In this document: positions 41,670-49,212 of the stretch, piece after piece | Layout of the letters: each line of letters starts with the position of its first letter | Numbering within the stretch: the first letter of the stretch is position 1 | DNA from: Streptomyces chartreusis | GTDB lineage: Bacteria; Actinomycetota; Actinomycetes; Streptomycetales; Streptomycetaceae | Reading direction: 5' to 3' | Assembly: GCF_008704715.1 (NCBI RefSeq) | Contig: NZ_CP023689.1 | Span: 6,014,001 to 6,078,000, forward strand | Length of the DNA stretch: 64,000 nucleotides | The notes under the pieces: generated by a model | Seen by the model: only the letters and a program-made list of their open reading frames with translations | Told to the model about the DNA's origin: nothing | Database searches by the model: none | Made by a program: the position numbers and the translations under genes

Positions 41670-42962
41670 ATGAAGCTCGCCCCCAGACTCGCCGTACTGC
41701 TCACCGCCCTGGCCGTCACGGCCTGCGCCCCCCAGACCTCCGACAACTCCTCCTCCGACAAGGACGAGAAGACCGGCACCCTGCGGGTCTGGCTGTTCCA
41801 GGAGGTCGGCAACAAGCCGAAGGAGAAGGTCGTCGACGCCGTCGTCGCCGACTTCGAGAAGGAGCACGAGGGCGCGAAGGTCGACGTCGAGTACATCCCG
41901 GTCGAGACCCGCGCCCAGCGCGTGAAGGCCGCCTTCAACGACCCGAAGTCCGCTCCCGACGTCATCGAGTACGGCAACACCGACACCGCCGGCTATGTGA
42001 AGGACGGCGGACTCCTCGACGTCACGAAGGAGTTCGGCGACTGGAGCGAGGCGAAGGACACCGACCCCACGGCCGAGCAGTCCGTCACCGTGGACGGCAA
42101 GATCTACGGCGCCCCCTTCTACGTCGGGGTGCGCGCCCTGTACTACCGCACCGACATCTTCGAGGAACTCGGCCTCGAAGTGCCGAAGACGATGGCCGAG
42201 TTGGCGACGACGGCCCGCAGGATCCGCGCCGCCGAGCCCGAGCTGTACGGGCTCGTGGTGGGCGGGGCGTACACCTACGGCGCGATGCCGTTCGTGTGGG
42301 CCAACGGCGGTGAGCTCGCCACCGGCAAGGGCGGCTCGTACGCCTCGGCCATCGACAGCGAGGCCGCGCAGAAGGGGATCAAGGAGTACACGTCCCTCTT
42401 CTCCGACGACAACTGTCCCGCCGCCAAGTGCGCGGGCATGGGCGGCAACGACACGGTCACCGCGTTCGCGGCCGGCAAGGCGGGCATGGCGATCGGCGGC
42501 GACTTCAGCCACGCGGCCGTGGAGGCCGGGAAGGTCAAGGGCAAGTACGCGGTCGTGCCGCTGCCGGGAGTGAAGGCCGGGTCCGTCGCGCCGGCGTTCG
42601 CCGGGGGCAACAACATCGGCGTCCTGAAGAGCACCTCGCACCGGACGCTGGCGGTTCGGCTGATGGAGCAGCTGGCCTCGAAGGAGACACAGGCGTCGAT
42701 GTTCGACGCGATGGGGTTCCTGCCGACGTTCGGGGACGTGCGGGAGAAGGCCGCGGCGGAGAAGCCGTACGTGAAGCCCTTCGTGCAGACGCTGTCCTCG
42801 GGGACGAAGTTCGTGCCCGCGTCGCCCGCGTGGTCGGGGATCGACTCCTCGCTCGTCCTGCCGACGATGTTCCAGGAGGTCATCAGCGGTAAGAAGGATG
42901 TCGCCGGGGCTGCTGGGGATGCGGCGAGGAAGATGGACGAGGCGTTCGGCTCCGCCGGATGA
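41670..42962 (+). CDS. Sugar ABC transporter substrate-binding lipoprotein
   Basis: This 430-aa family 1 (MalE-like) binding protein has the signal peptide LAVLLTALAVTACAP with lipobox VTAC. The mature protein begins with TGTLRVWLFQEVGNKPKE and contains KIYGAPFYVGVRALYYRTDI, typical of carbohydrate binders. The ATG at 41670 has CGGAGGA seven bases upstream. It overlaps the first permease by four bases. The operon ends with a GH20 hexosaminidase, so a GlcNAc-containing oligosaccharide is the likely ligand (inference). Confidence 0.9.
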   Translation: MKLAPRLAVLLTALAVTACAPQTSDNSSSDKDEKTGTLRVWLFQEVGNKPKEKVVDAVVADFEKEHEGAKVDVEYIPVETRAQRVKAAFNDPKSAPDVIEYGNTDTAGYVKDGGLLDVTKEFGDWSEAKDTDPTAEQSVTVDGKIYGAPFYVGVRALYYRTDIFEELGLEVPKTMAELATTARRIRAAEPELYGLVVGGAYTYGAMPFVWANGGELATGKGGSYASAIDSEAAQKGIKEYTSLFSDDNCPAAKCAGMGGNDTVTAFAAGKAGMAIGGDFSHAAVEAGKVKGKYAVVPLPGVKAGSVAPAFAGGNNIGVLKSTSHRTLAVRLMEQLASKETQASMFDAMGFLPTFGDVREKAAAEKPYVKPFVQTLSSGTKFVPASPAWSGIDSSLVLPTMFQEVISGKKDVAGAAGDAARKMDEAFGSAG

Positions 42963-43939
42963 CGCCGGTTACGCCTAATAGCTCGGGGGTGCTGGAGCGT
43001 CGGCGGGTGCGGGTGGATCGTGGTTTCTCGCGCAGTTCCCCGCGCCCCCAAGGGCGTTCCCGTCGCCGGAATCAGAAGACTCCCTGGCTCTATCTCGCCC
43101 CCGCCCTCGTCGTGCTCGGCGGGCTGCTCGTCTATCCCGTCTATCAGCTCGGGCTGATCTCGTTCTTCGAGTACACGCAGGCCCAGGTCAGCGGCGGGGA
43201 GCCGACCACCTTCCAGGGGTTCGGGAACTACTCGGAGCTGTTCTCGGACCCGCAGTTCTGGCAGGTGCTGCTCGCCACCGTCGTCTTCGCGGCGGCCTGT
43301 GTCGTCTCGACGCTCGCCGTCGGCTGTGCGCTCGCCGTGCTGCTCACGCGGGTGCGTGCCGTGCCGCGGCTGGCGCTGATGCTGGCCGCGCTCGGGGCGT
43401 GGGCGACGCCGGCCATCACCGGGTCGACGGTGTGGCTGTTCCTCTTCGACCCGGACTTCGGGCCGGTGAACCGGCTGCTGGGGCTCGGTGACCACTCCTG
43501 GACGTACGGGCGCTTCAGCGCCTTCTTCCTGGTGCTGCTCGAAGTGGTGTGGTGCTCCTTCCCGTTCGTGATGGTCACGGTGTACGCGGGTATCCGCTCC
43601 GTCCCGGCCGAGGTGCTGGAGGCCGCCGCGCTGGACGGCGCCTCGCAGTGGCGGATCTGGCGGTCGGTGCTGGCGCCGATGCTGCGGCCGATCCTGGTGG
43701 TCGTCACCATCCAGTCGGTCATCTGGGACTTCAAGGTCTTCACCCAGATCTATGTGATGACCAACGGAGGCGGCATCGCGGGCCAGAACCTGGTCCTGAA
43801 CGTGTACGCCTACCAGAAGGCGTTCGCGTCCTCGCAGTACAGCCTGGGCTCGGCGATCGGCGTGGTGATGCTGCTGATCCTGCTGGCGGTGACGCTCGTG
43901 TATCTGCGGCTGCTGCGCAGACAGGGGGAGGAGCTGTGA
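42959..43939 (+). CDS. Sugar ABC transporter permease 1 (MalF type)
   Basis: This 326-aa permease has six helices and the EAA loop EVLEAAALDGASQWRIWRSV that contacts the ATPase. The first about 35 residues are unusual: GFSRSSPRPQGR is the translation of an interspersed repeat (43021-43056), so the cytosolic N terminus has been built from repeat DNA. The native family start would be near QKTPWLYLAPALVVLG. The ATG lies in an ATGA overlap with the binding-protein stop. No ATPase gene is present; in Streptomyces the shared MsiK usually serves such systems. Confidence 0.9.
   Translation: MTPVTPNSSGVLERRRVRVDRGFSRSSPRPQGRSRRRNQKTPWLYLAPALVVLGGLLVYPVYQLGLISFFEYTQAQVSGGEPTTFQGFGNYSELFSDPQFWQVLLATVVFAAACVVSTLAVGCALAVLLTRVRAVPRLALMLAALGAWATPAITGSTVWLFLFDPDFGPVNRLLGLGDHSWTYGRFSAFFLVLLEVVWCSFPFVMVTVYAGIRSVPAEVLEAAALDGASQWRIWRSVLAPMLRPILVVVTIQSVIWDFKVFTQIYVMTNGGGIAGQNLVLNVYAYQKAFASSQYSLGSAIGVVMLLILLAVTLVYLRLLRRQGEEL
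43021..43056 (+). repeat. Interspersed repeat (CGCGCAGTTCCCCGCGCC-type), copy 3, inside a CDS
   Basis: TGGTTTCTCGCGCAGTTCCC, then CGCGCCCCCAAGGGCG, shares the 19-base core with the copies at 8257 and 38885. It is in frame within the permease N-terminal coding region. Confidence 0.75.
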
Positions 43940-44787
43940 GTTCCATGAATCCGGCACGTCTCGTACGGCGGCCCTGGCGGCTGCTCGCGGAGGCGTCCGC
44001 GCTGCTGATCGCCGTGGTGGTGGCGTTCCCGCTGTACTGGATGGTGCTCGGCGCCTTCAAACCGGCCGGGGAGATCGAGTCGAGCGAGCCGCGGCCGTGG
44101 ACGCTGGACCCTTCCCTGGATTCCTTCCGGCGGGTCTTCGAGCAGAACGAATTCGGCCGTTACTTCGTCAACAGCCTTGTCGTCGCATGCACCGTCGTGA
44201 TCGCCTCGGCGCTCATCGCGTTTCTCGCGGCGACCGCGGTGACACGATTCCGGTTCCGCTTCCGGACCACCTTGCTGATCATGTTTCTGGTGGCCCAGAT
44301 GGTGCCGGTGGAGGCCCTGACGATCCCCCTGTTCTTCCTCATGCGGGACTTCGGCCAACTGAACACCCTGGGGTCGCTGATCCTGCCGCACATCGCGTTC
44401 TCGCTGCCCTTCGCGATCTGGATGCTGCGGGGGTTTGTGAAGGCCGTTCCGGAGGCCATCGAGGAGGCCGCCTACATCGACGGGGCGAGCCGCTCGCGAT
44501 TCCTGTGGCAGATCCTTTTCCCGCTGGTCTTCCCGGGGTTGGTGGCCACAAGCGTTTTCTCGTTCATCTCCGCCTGGAACGACTTCCTGTTCGCCAAGTC
44601 CTTCATCATCAGCGACACCTCGCAGTCGACCCTGCCGATGGCCCTGCTCGTCTTCTACAAGCCGGACGAGCCGGACTGGGGCGGCGTGATGGCGGCCTCC
44701 ACGGTGATGACGATTCCGGTACTGATCTTCTTCGTGCTCGTGCAGCGACGACTGGTGTCGGGGCTGGGCGGAGCGGTCAAGGACTGA
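43936..44787 (+). CDS. Sugar ABC transporter permease 2 (MalG type)
   Basis: This 283-aa permease has six helices and the EAA motif EAIEEAAYIDGASRSRFLWQ, followed by ILFPLVFPGLVATSVFSFI. It starts at the GTG of a GTGA overlap with permease 1, behind GGAGGAG. Together with the upstream permease it forms the transmembrane channel of a carbohydrate uptake (CUT1) transporter. Confidence 0.92.
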   Translation: MSSMNPARLVRRPWRLLAEASALLIAVVVAFPLYWMVLGAFKPAGEIESSEPRPWTLDPSLDSFRRVFEQNEFGRYFVNSLVVACTVVIASALIAFLAATAVTRFRFRFRTTLLIMFLVAQMVPVEALTIPLFFLMRDFGQLNTLGSLILPHIAFSLPFAIWMLRGFVKAVPEAIEEAAYIDGASRSRFLWQILFPLVFPGLVATSVFSFISAWNDFLFAKSFIISDTSQSTLPMALLVFYKPDEPDWGGVMAASTVMTIPVLIFFVLVQRRLVSGLGGAVKD

Positions 44788-44802
44788 AAGGCCTGATCAT
44801 TC

Positions 44803-46413
44803 ATGGATCTCATTCCGCTGCCTCACCGGACGGAACGGGCCGAGGGCTTCCTCGAACTCGGCGACGGCTTCGGTATCGAGGCCGGGCCCGGCACCGAGGG
44901 CACCGCGCGATGGCTGCGCACGACGCTCGGCGCGGCGACCGGGTTCGCGCTGCCGCCCAAGAAGGGGGACGAGTACGACGTCCTCCATCTGTCCGTCCGG
45001 CCCGGCCTCGACACCGAGGAATACCGCCTGGTCGTCGCCCCCCACGGCGTCCATGTCCAGGGCGGCTCGCCCGCCGGTGTCTTCTGGGGCGCCCAGACGA
45101 TGCTGCAGCTTCTCGGCCCCGACGCCTTCAGGCGCGCACCCCTTCCCGGCCGTACCTGGCGGCTGCCCCTGACGGAGATCCGGGACGCCCCCCGGTTCCG
45201 CTGGCGCGGCGTCATGCTCGACGTGGCCCGGCACTTCATGCCCAAGGACGGCGTGCTGCGCCACCTGGACCTGCTGGCCGCGCACAAACTGAACGTCTTC
45301 CACTTCCATCTGACGGACGACCAGGGCTGGCGCGTCGAGATCAGGAAGTACCCCCGGCTCACCGAGGTCGGCTCCTGGCGGGCCCGCACGAAATTCGGCC
45401 ATCGGGCATCCCCGCTGTGGGAGGAGAAGCCGCACGGTGGCTACTACACCCGGGACGACATCCGCGAGATCGTCGCGTACGCCGCCGAGCGGCATATCAC
45501 CGTCGTCCCGGAAATCGACGTACCGGGACACTCGCAGGCCGCCATCGCCGCGTACCCGGAACTCGGCAACACCGACGTCGTCGACACCACCGCCCTCTCC
45601 GTCTGGGACACCTGGGGGATCAATCCGAACGTACTCGCCCCCACCGACAACACCCTGCGCTTCTACGAGGGGGTGTTCGAGGAAGTCCTGGAGCTGTTCC
45701 CCTCGGAGTTCATTCATGTCGGCGGAGACGAATGCCCCAAGGACCAGTGGCGGCAGTCGCCGACCGCGCAGGAGCGCATCAGGGAACTCGGGCTGAAGGA
45801 CGAGGACGAGCTCCAGGCGTGGTTCATCGGCCACTTCGACAGCTGGCTCACCGCGCGCGGACGCCGGCTCATCGGATGGGACGAGATTCTGGAGGGCGGG
45901 CTCGCGAAAGGCGCGGCCGTGTCGTCCTGGCGCGGATATGCGGGCGGGGTCGCGGCGGCCCGCGCGGGTCACGACGTCGTCATGTGCCCCGAGCAGCAGG
46001 TGTATCTGGACCACCGTCAGGACGCGGGCGCCGACGAGCCCGTACCGATCGGCTTCGTGCGCACCCTGGAGGACGTCTATCGGTTCGAGCCCGTTCCCGC
46101 GGAGTTGACGCCCGACGAGGCCCGGCACGTGCTCGGCACCCAGGCCAACCTGTGGACCGAGGTGATGGAGGACCGGGCGCGCGTCGACTACCAGGCGTTT
46201 CCGCGCCTCGCCGCTTTCGCCGAGGTGGCCTGGAGCGGCCTGCCCGCCCCGGCGGAACGGGACTTCGCGGACTTCGAGCGCCGACTGGCCGCCCACTACG
46301 GCCGACTTGACGCCCTGGGGGTCGCGTACCGGCCACCCACGGGGCCGCGGCCCTGGCAGCGGAGGCCCGGAGTGCCGGGCCGGCCGATCGACGGGCCGCC
46401 CCCGAACAGATAA
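44803..46413 (+). CDS. Beta-N-acetylhexosaminidase, GH20
   Basis: This 536-aa glycoside hydrolase family 20 enzyme splits terminal GlcNAc or GalNAc by substrate-assisted catalysis. The catalytic Asp-Glu pair is in FIHVGGDECPK. The N-terminal GH20b domain (about 1-125) and barrel motifs GVMLDVARHFMP, HLTDDQGWRVEI and VPEIDVPGHSQA are present. No signal peptide is seen, so it probably works in the cytosol on sugars imported by the preceding transporter. The 15-base gap after the permease supports one operon. Confidence 0.9.
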   Translation: MDLIPLPHRTERAEGFLELGDGFGIEAGPGTEGTARWLRTTLGAATGFALPPKKGDEYDVLHLSVRPGLDTEEYRLVVAPHGVHVQGGSPAGVFWGAQTMLQLLGPDAFRRAPLPGRTWRLPLTEIRDAPRFRWRGVMLDVARHFMPKDGVLRHLDLLAAHKLNVFHFHLTDDQGWRVEIRKYPRLTEVGSWRARTKFGHRASPLWEEKPHGGYYTRDDIREIVAYAAERHITVVPEIDVPGHSQAAIAAYPELGNTDVVDTTALSVWDTWGINPNVLAPTDNTLRFYEGVFEEVLELFPSEFIHVGGDECPKDQWRQSPTAQERIRELGLKDEDELQAWFIGHFDSWLTARGRRLIGWDEILEGGLAKGAAVSSWRGYAGGVAAARAGHDVVMCPEQQVYLDHRQDAGADEPVPIGFVRTLEDVYRFEPVPAELTPDEARHVLGTQANLWTEVMEDRARVDYQAFPRLAAFAEVAWSGLPAPAERDFADFERRLAAHYGRLDALGVAYRPPTGPRPWQRRPGVPGRPIDGPPPNR

Positions 46414-46648
46414 TGGAAAAAACCGGCAAGGGGTCACCGAAGAGTGTCAATCGGTACGCACTGGTGATGCCGGGCGATGCCGTGCGAAAACGGACCATCT
46501 CCCTGATCAGGTGGGCGAATGCCTCCTAGCGGACCCCTGTCTTCGTGCCCTGCGAAGATGTGCCAGAGTTGCCACGTCCGCCCTGTCAGCACGTACCGTA
46601 CGGCAACACAGGTGGGACCAGGTGGGGCAGCGGGAAGGGGCAGCCGGT

Positions 46649-47542
46649 TTGACCACGCACGCACCGCAGGCGGCGCAGGCCGTCACGCTGCCCACGACGC
46701 TGGACGAAGCCGTGGCGGCACTCGCCGCCATGCCCGCCGCCGTGCCCGTGGCGGGCGGCACCGATCTCATGGCCGCCGTCAACTCCGGGCAGCTCAGGCC
46801 CGCCGCGCTGGTCGGCCTCGGCCGGATCAGCGAGATCCGCGGCTGGCAGTACCAGGACGGCCACGCGCTGCTCGGCGCGGGCCTCACGCACGCGCGCATG
46901 GGCCGCCCCGACTTCGCGGCGCTCATCCCGGCGCTCGCCGCCGCCGCGCGCGCCGCGGGCCCGCCGCAGATCCGCAACGCCGGCACCCTCGGCGGCAACA
47001 TCGCCTCGGCGTCCCCGACCGGTGACGCGCTGCCGGTGCTCGCCGCCCTCGAAGCGACCCTGATCGTCGCGGGCCCGGGCGGAGCCCGCCGGGAGATCCC
47101 GGTGTCGCACCTGCTGGCGGGCATGGAGATGCTGCGCGCCGGCGAACTCATCGGCTACGTGCGCGTGCCGCTGCTGCACGCCCCGCAGGTCTTCCTCAAG
47201 GCCACCGGCCGCACCGGCCCGGGGCGCGCCATGGCGTCCGTCGCGGTCGTGCTCGACCCCGCCCGGCGCGGAGTCAGGTGCGCCGTCGGCGCCATAGCGC
47301 CGATGCCGCTGCGGCCCCTGGAGGCCGAACAGTGGGTCGCCCAGCTGATCGACTGGGACAACAGCCGCGCGATCGTCCCCGAAGCGCTCAACGCCTTCGG
47401 CGAGTACGTCGCCGCGGCCTGCATCCCCGACCCGGCCCCGGCCGAGGACGGCTCCATGGCCCAGCATCCGCCCGCCGTACTGCACCTGCGGCGCACCGTC
47501 GCCGCGCTGGCCCGACGAGCACTGGGGAGGGCGCTGTCGTGA
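46649..47542 (+). CDS. FAD-binding subunit of a xanthine-dehydrogenase-like complex
   Basis: This 297-aa CoxM/XdhB-type protein binds FAD and passes electrons between the iron-sulfur subunit and an acceptor. FAD loops are seen in PVAGGTDLMAAVNSGQLRP and AGPPQIRNAGTLGGNIASAS. The TTG start at 46649 has AAGGGG eight bases upstream; no better ATG or GTG is placed properly. It overlaps the next gene by four bases (GTGA). The 235-base gap before it holds no gene; TTGCCA and TACCGT near 46580 are a possible but badly spaced promoter. Confidence 0.83.
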   Translation: MTTHAPQAAQAVTLPTTLDEAVAALAAMPAAVPVAGGTDLMAAVNSGQLRPAALVGLGRISEIRGWQYQDGHALLGAGLTHARMGRPDFAALIPALAAAARAAGPPQIRNAGTLGGNIASASPTGDALPVLAALEATLIVAGPGGARREIPVSHLLAGMEMLRAGELIGYVRVPLLHAPQVFLKATGRTGPGRAMASVAVVLDPARRGVRCAVGAIAPMPLRPLEAEQWVAQLIDWDNSRAIVPEALNAFGEYVAAACIPDPAPAEDGSMAQHPPAVLHLRRTVAALARRALGRALS

Positions 47543-49212
47543 CCGACGACCGGCACGGAGAGGGCACGCCCCAGGGCGCGGGCCGCTGGGACCCGCTGCC
47601 CCAGGGCGAGTACGACGACGGCGCCACCGCCTTCGTCAAGCTCCCCGAAGGGGGCATCGAAGCCCTCCTGGCCAACCCCGACAGCCCGCTCGCCGCGCCC
47701 GGCCACGGGTACGTCCCGCCGCAGATAACGGTCGCGCCGGGCACCGGCGCGGGCACCGACCCCGCGGCCACCGGCGGCTGGCCCACCGCGGGCACCCCCG
47801 CCGAGGGCGACCGCTGGCCCGACCCGAACGCCCCGCAGGAGCAGGGCGGCGACCGATTCACGTACAACCCCGGCGCCACCCAGCAGTGGAACTTCTCCGA
47901 GACCGCGGCGGGCCAGGACACCGGCGCGCCCGGTCAGGACGTCACCGGTCAGTGGTCGATCCCCGTCGCCGGAGGCGACCTTCCGGACGAATCCGGCGAG
48001 TTCACCACGTCCTCGCTCGTCGAGCAGTGGGGCGGCGGCACCCCGCCGGCCACGCTGCCGGGCGGCGCGGCCGCACCCTGGGCGACGCAGGCGCCGGGGC
48101 GGCCGTGGGGACAGCAGGCGGAAGCGCCCGCCGAGGCGCTGGGAACCGCGCCCGCGCGCCCCACCGACGCCGAGCACGCTCCCGGCCGGCCGGGACCGCA
48201 CGCCGGTGACCCGCATGCCGCGCCGGCCGGCGGGCACCCCGTCCGGCGGCCCGTCGGAACCGGCCCCGCGTCCGCCGCGTTCGACCGGGACGGCGACCCG
48301 TCCGCGACGCCCGGCGCGGAGCCCCACGCGCGTGTGGAGCCCGGCGCGTTCGCTCCGAGCCGCTCCGAGCGGCCCGCCGACGACTCCGCCGAGAGCGCTT
48401 CAGAGCCCTCACAGGCCACCCCGGGGGCCGGTGAGCCCGACTCCGACGACACGGACGCCCGAGGCGCCACAGAGGCACCCCAGGGCCCCGCAGGGCCCTC
48501 CGCCGACGACGAGTCGAGCACGGAGGCCGCCGAGGACTCGGAGCAGGCCGACGACGCGCCGCCGCTGCCCGGCGAGGAACACCCCCTGGCCTCCTACGTC
48601 CTGCGCGTCAACGGCGCCGACCGGCCCGTCTCGGACGCCTGGATCGGTGAGTCGCTGCTCTACGTGCTGCGCGAACGGCTCGGCCTCGCGGGCGCCAAGG
48701 ACGGCTGCTCGCAGGGCGAGTGCGGCGCCTGCAACGTGCAGGTCGACGGACGGCTCGTCGCGTCCTGCCTGGTGCCCGCCGTCACCGCCGCGGGCAGCGA
48801 GGTCCGCACCGTCGAGGGCCTGGCCGTCGACGGACAGCCCTCGGACGTGCAGCGGGCACTCGCGCGCTGCGGCGCCGTGCAGTGCGGCTTCTGCGTGCCG
48901 GGCATGGCGATGACCGTGCACGACCTGCTGGAGGGCAACCCGGCGCCGACCGAGCTGGAGACCCGCCAGGCACTGTGCGGCAACCTGTGCCGCTGCTCCG
49001 GTTACCGGGGCGTGGTGGACGCCGTCAAGGAAGTCGTCGCCGAGCGCGAGGCGCACACCGGGGCCGGCGACGGCGAACAGGACGGGGACGAGCCGCGTAT
49101 CCCTCACCAGGCGGGCCCGGGGGCCGGCGGGGTGCACCCGTCGGCGTTCGAGCCGCGCGGCGGCCGAGGATCGCATGACCAGGCGTACGGCCAGGACGGA
49201 GGCCAGGCGTGA
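47539..49212 (+). CDS. 2Fe-2S subunit with long disordered N-terminal extension
   Basis: This 557-aa protein carries a normal 2Fe-2S subunit only in its last 200 residues. The plant-type cluster loop CSQGECGACNVQVDGR (near 394) and the second cluster motifs CGFCVPGM and CGNLCRCSGYRG are intact. About 350 preceding residues are Pro/Gly/Ala/Asp-rich with recurring QW motifs (TQQWNF, TGQWSIPV, VEQWGG) and look disordered. Small subunits in this family are usually about 160-200 aa. The GTG start lies in the overlap with the FAD subunit, so the extension is truly translated from this operon position. Confidence 0.85.
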   Translation: MTDDRHGEGTPQGAGRWDPLPQGEYDDGATAFVKLPEGGIEALLANPDSPLAAPGHGYVPPQITVAPGTGAGTDPAATGGWPTAGTPAEGDRWPDPNAPQEQGGDRFTYNPGATQQWNFSETAAGQDTGAPGQDVTGQWSIPVAGGDLPDESGEFTTSSLVEQWGGGTPPATLPGGAAAPWATQAPGRPWGQQAEAPAEALGTAPARPTDAEHAPGRPGPHAGDPHAAPAGGHPVRRPVGTGPASAAFDRDGDPSATPGAEPHARVEPGAFAPSRSERPADDSAESASEPSQATPGAGEPDSDDTDARGATEAPQGPAGPSADDESSTEAAEDSEQADDAPPLPGEEHPLASYVLRVNGADRPVSDAWIGESLLYVLRERLGLAGAKDGCSQGECGACNVQVDGRLVASCLVPAVTAAGSEVRTVEGLAVDGQPSDVQRALARCGAVQCGFCVPGMAMTVHDLLEGNPAPTELETRQALCGNLCRCSGYRGVVDAVKEVVAEREAHTGAGDGEQDGDEPRIPHQAGPGAGGVHPSAFEPRGGRGSHDQAYGQDGGQA

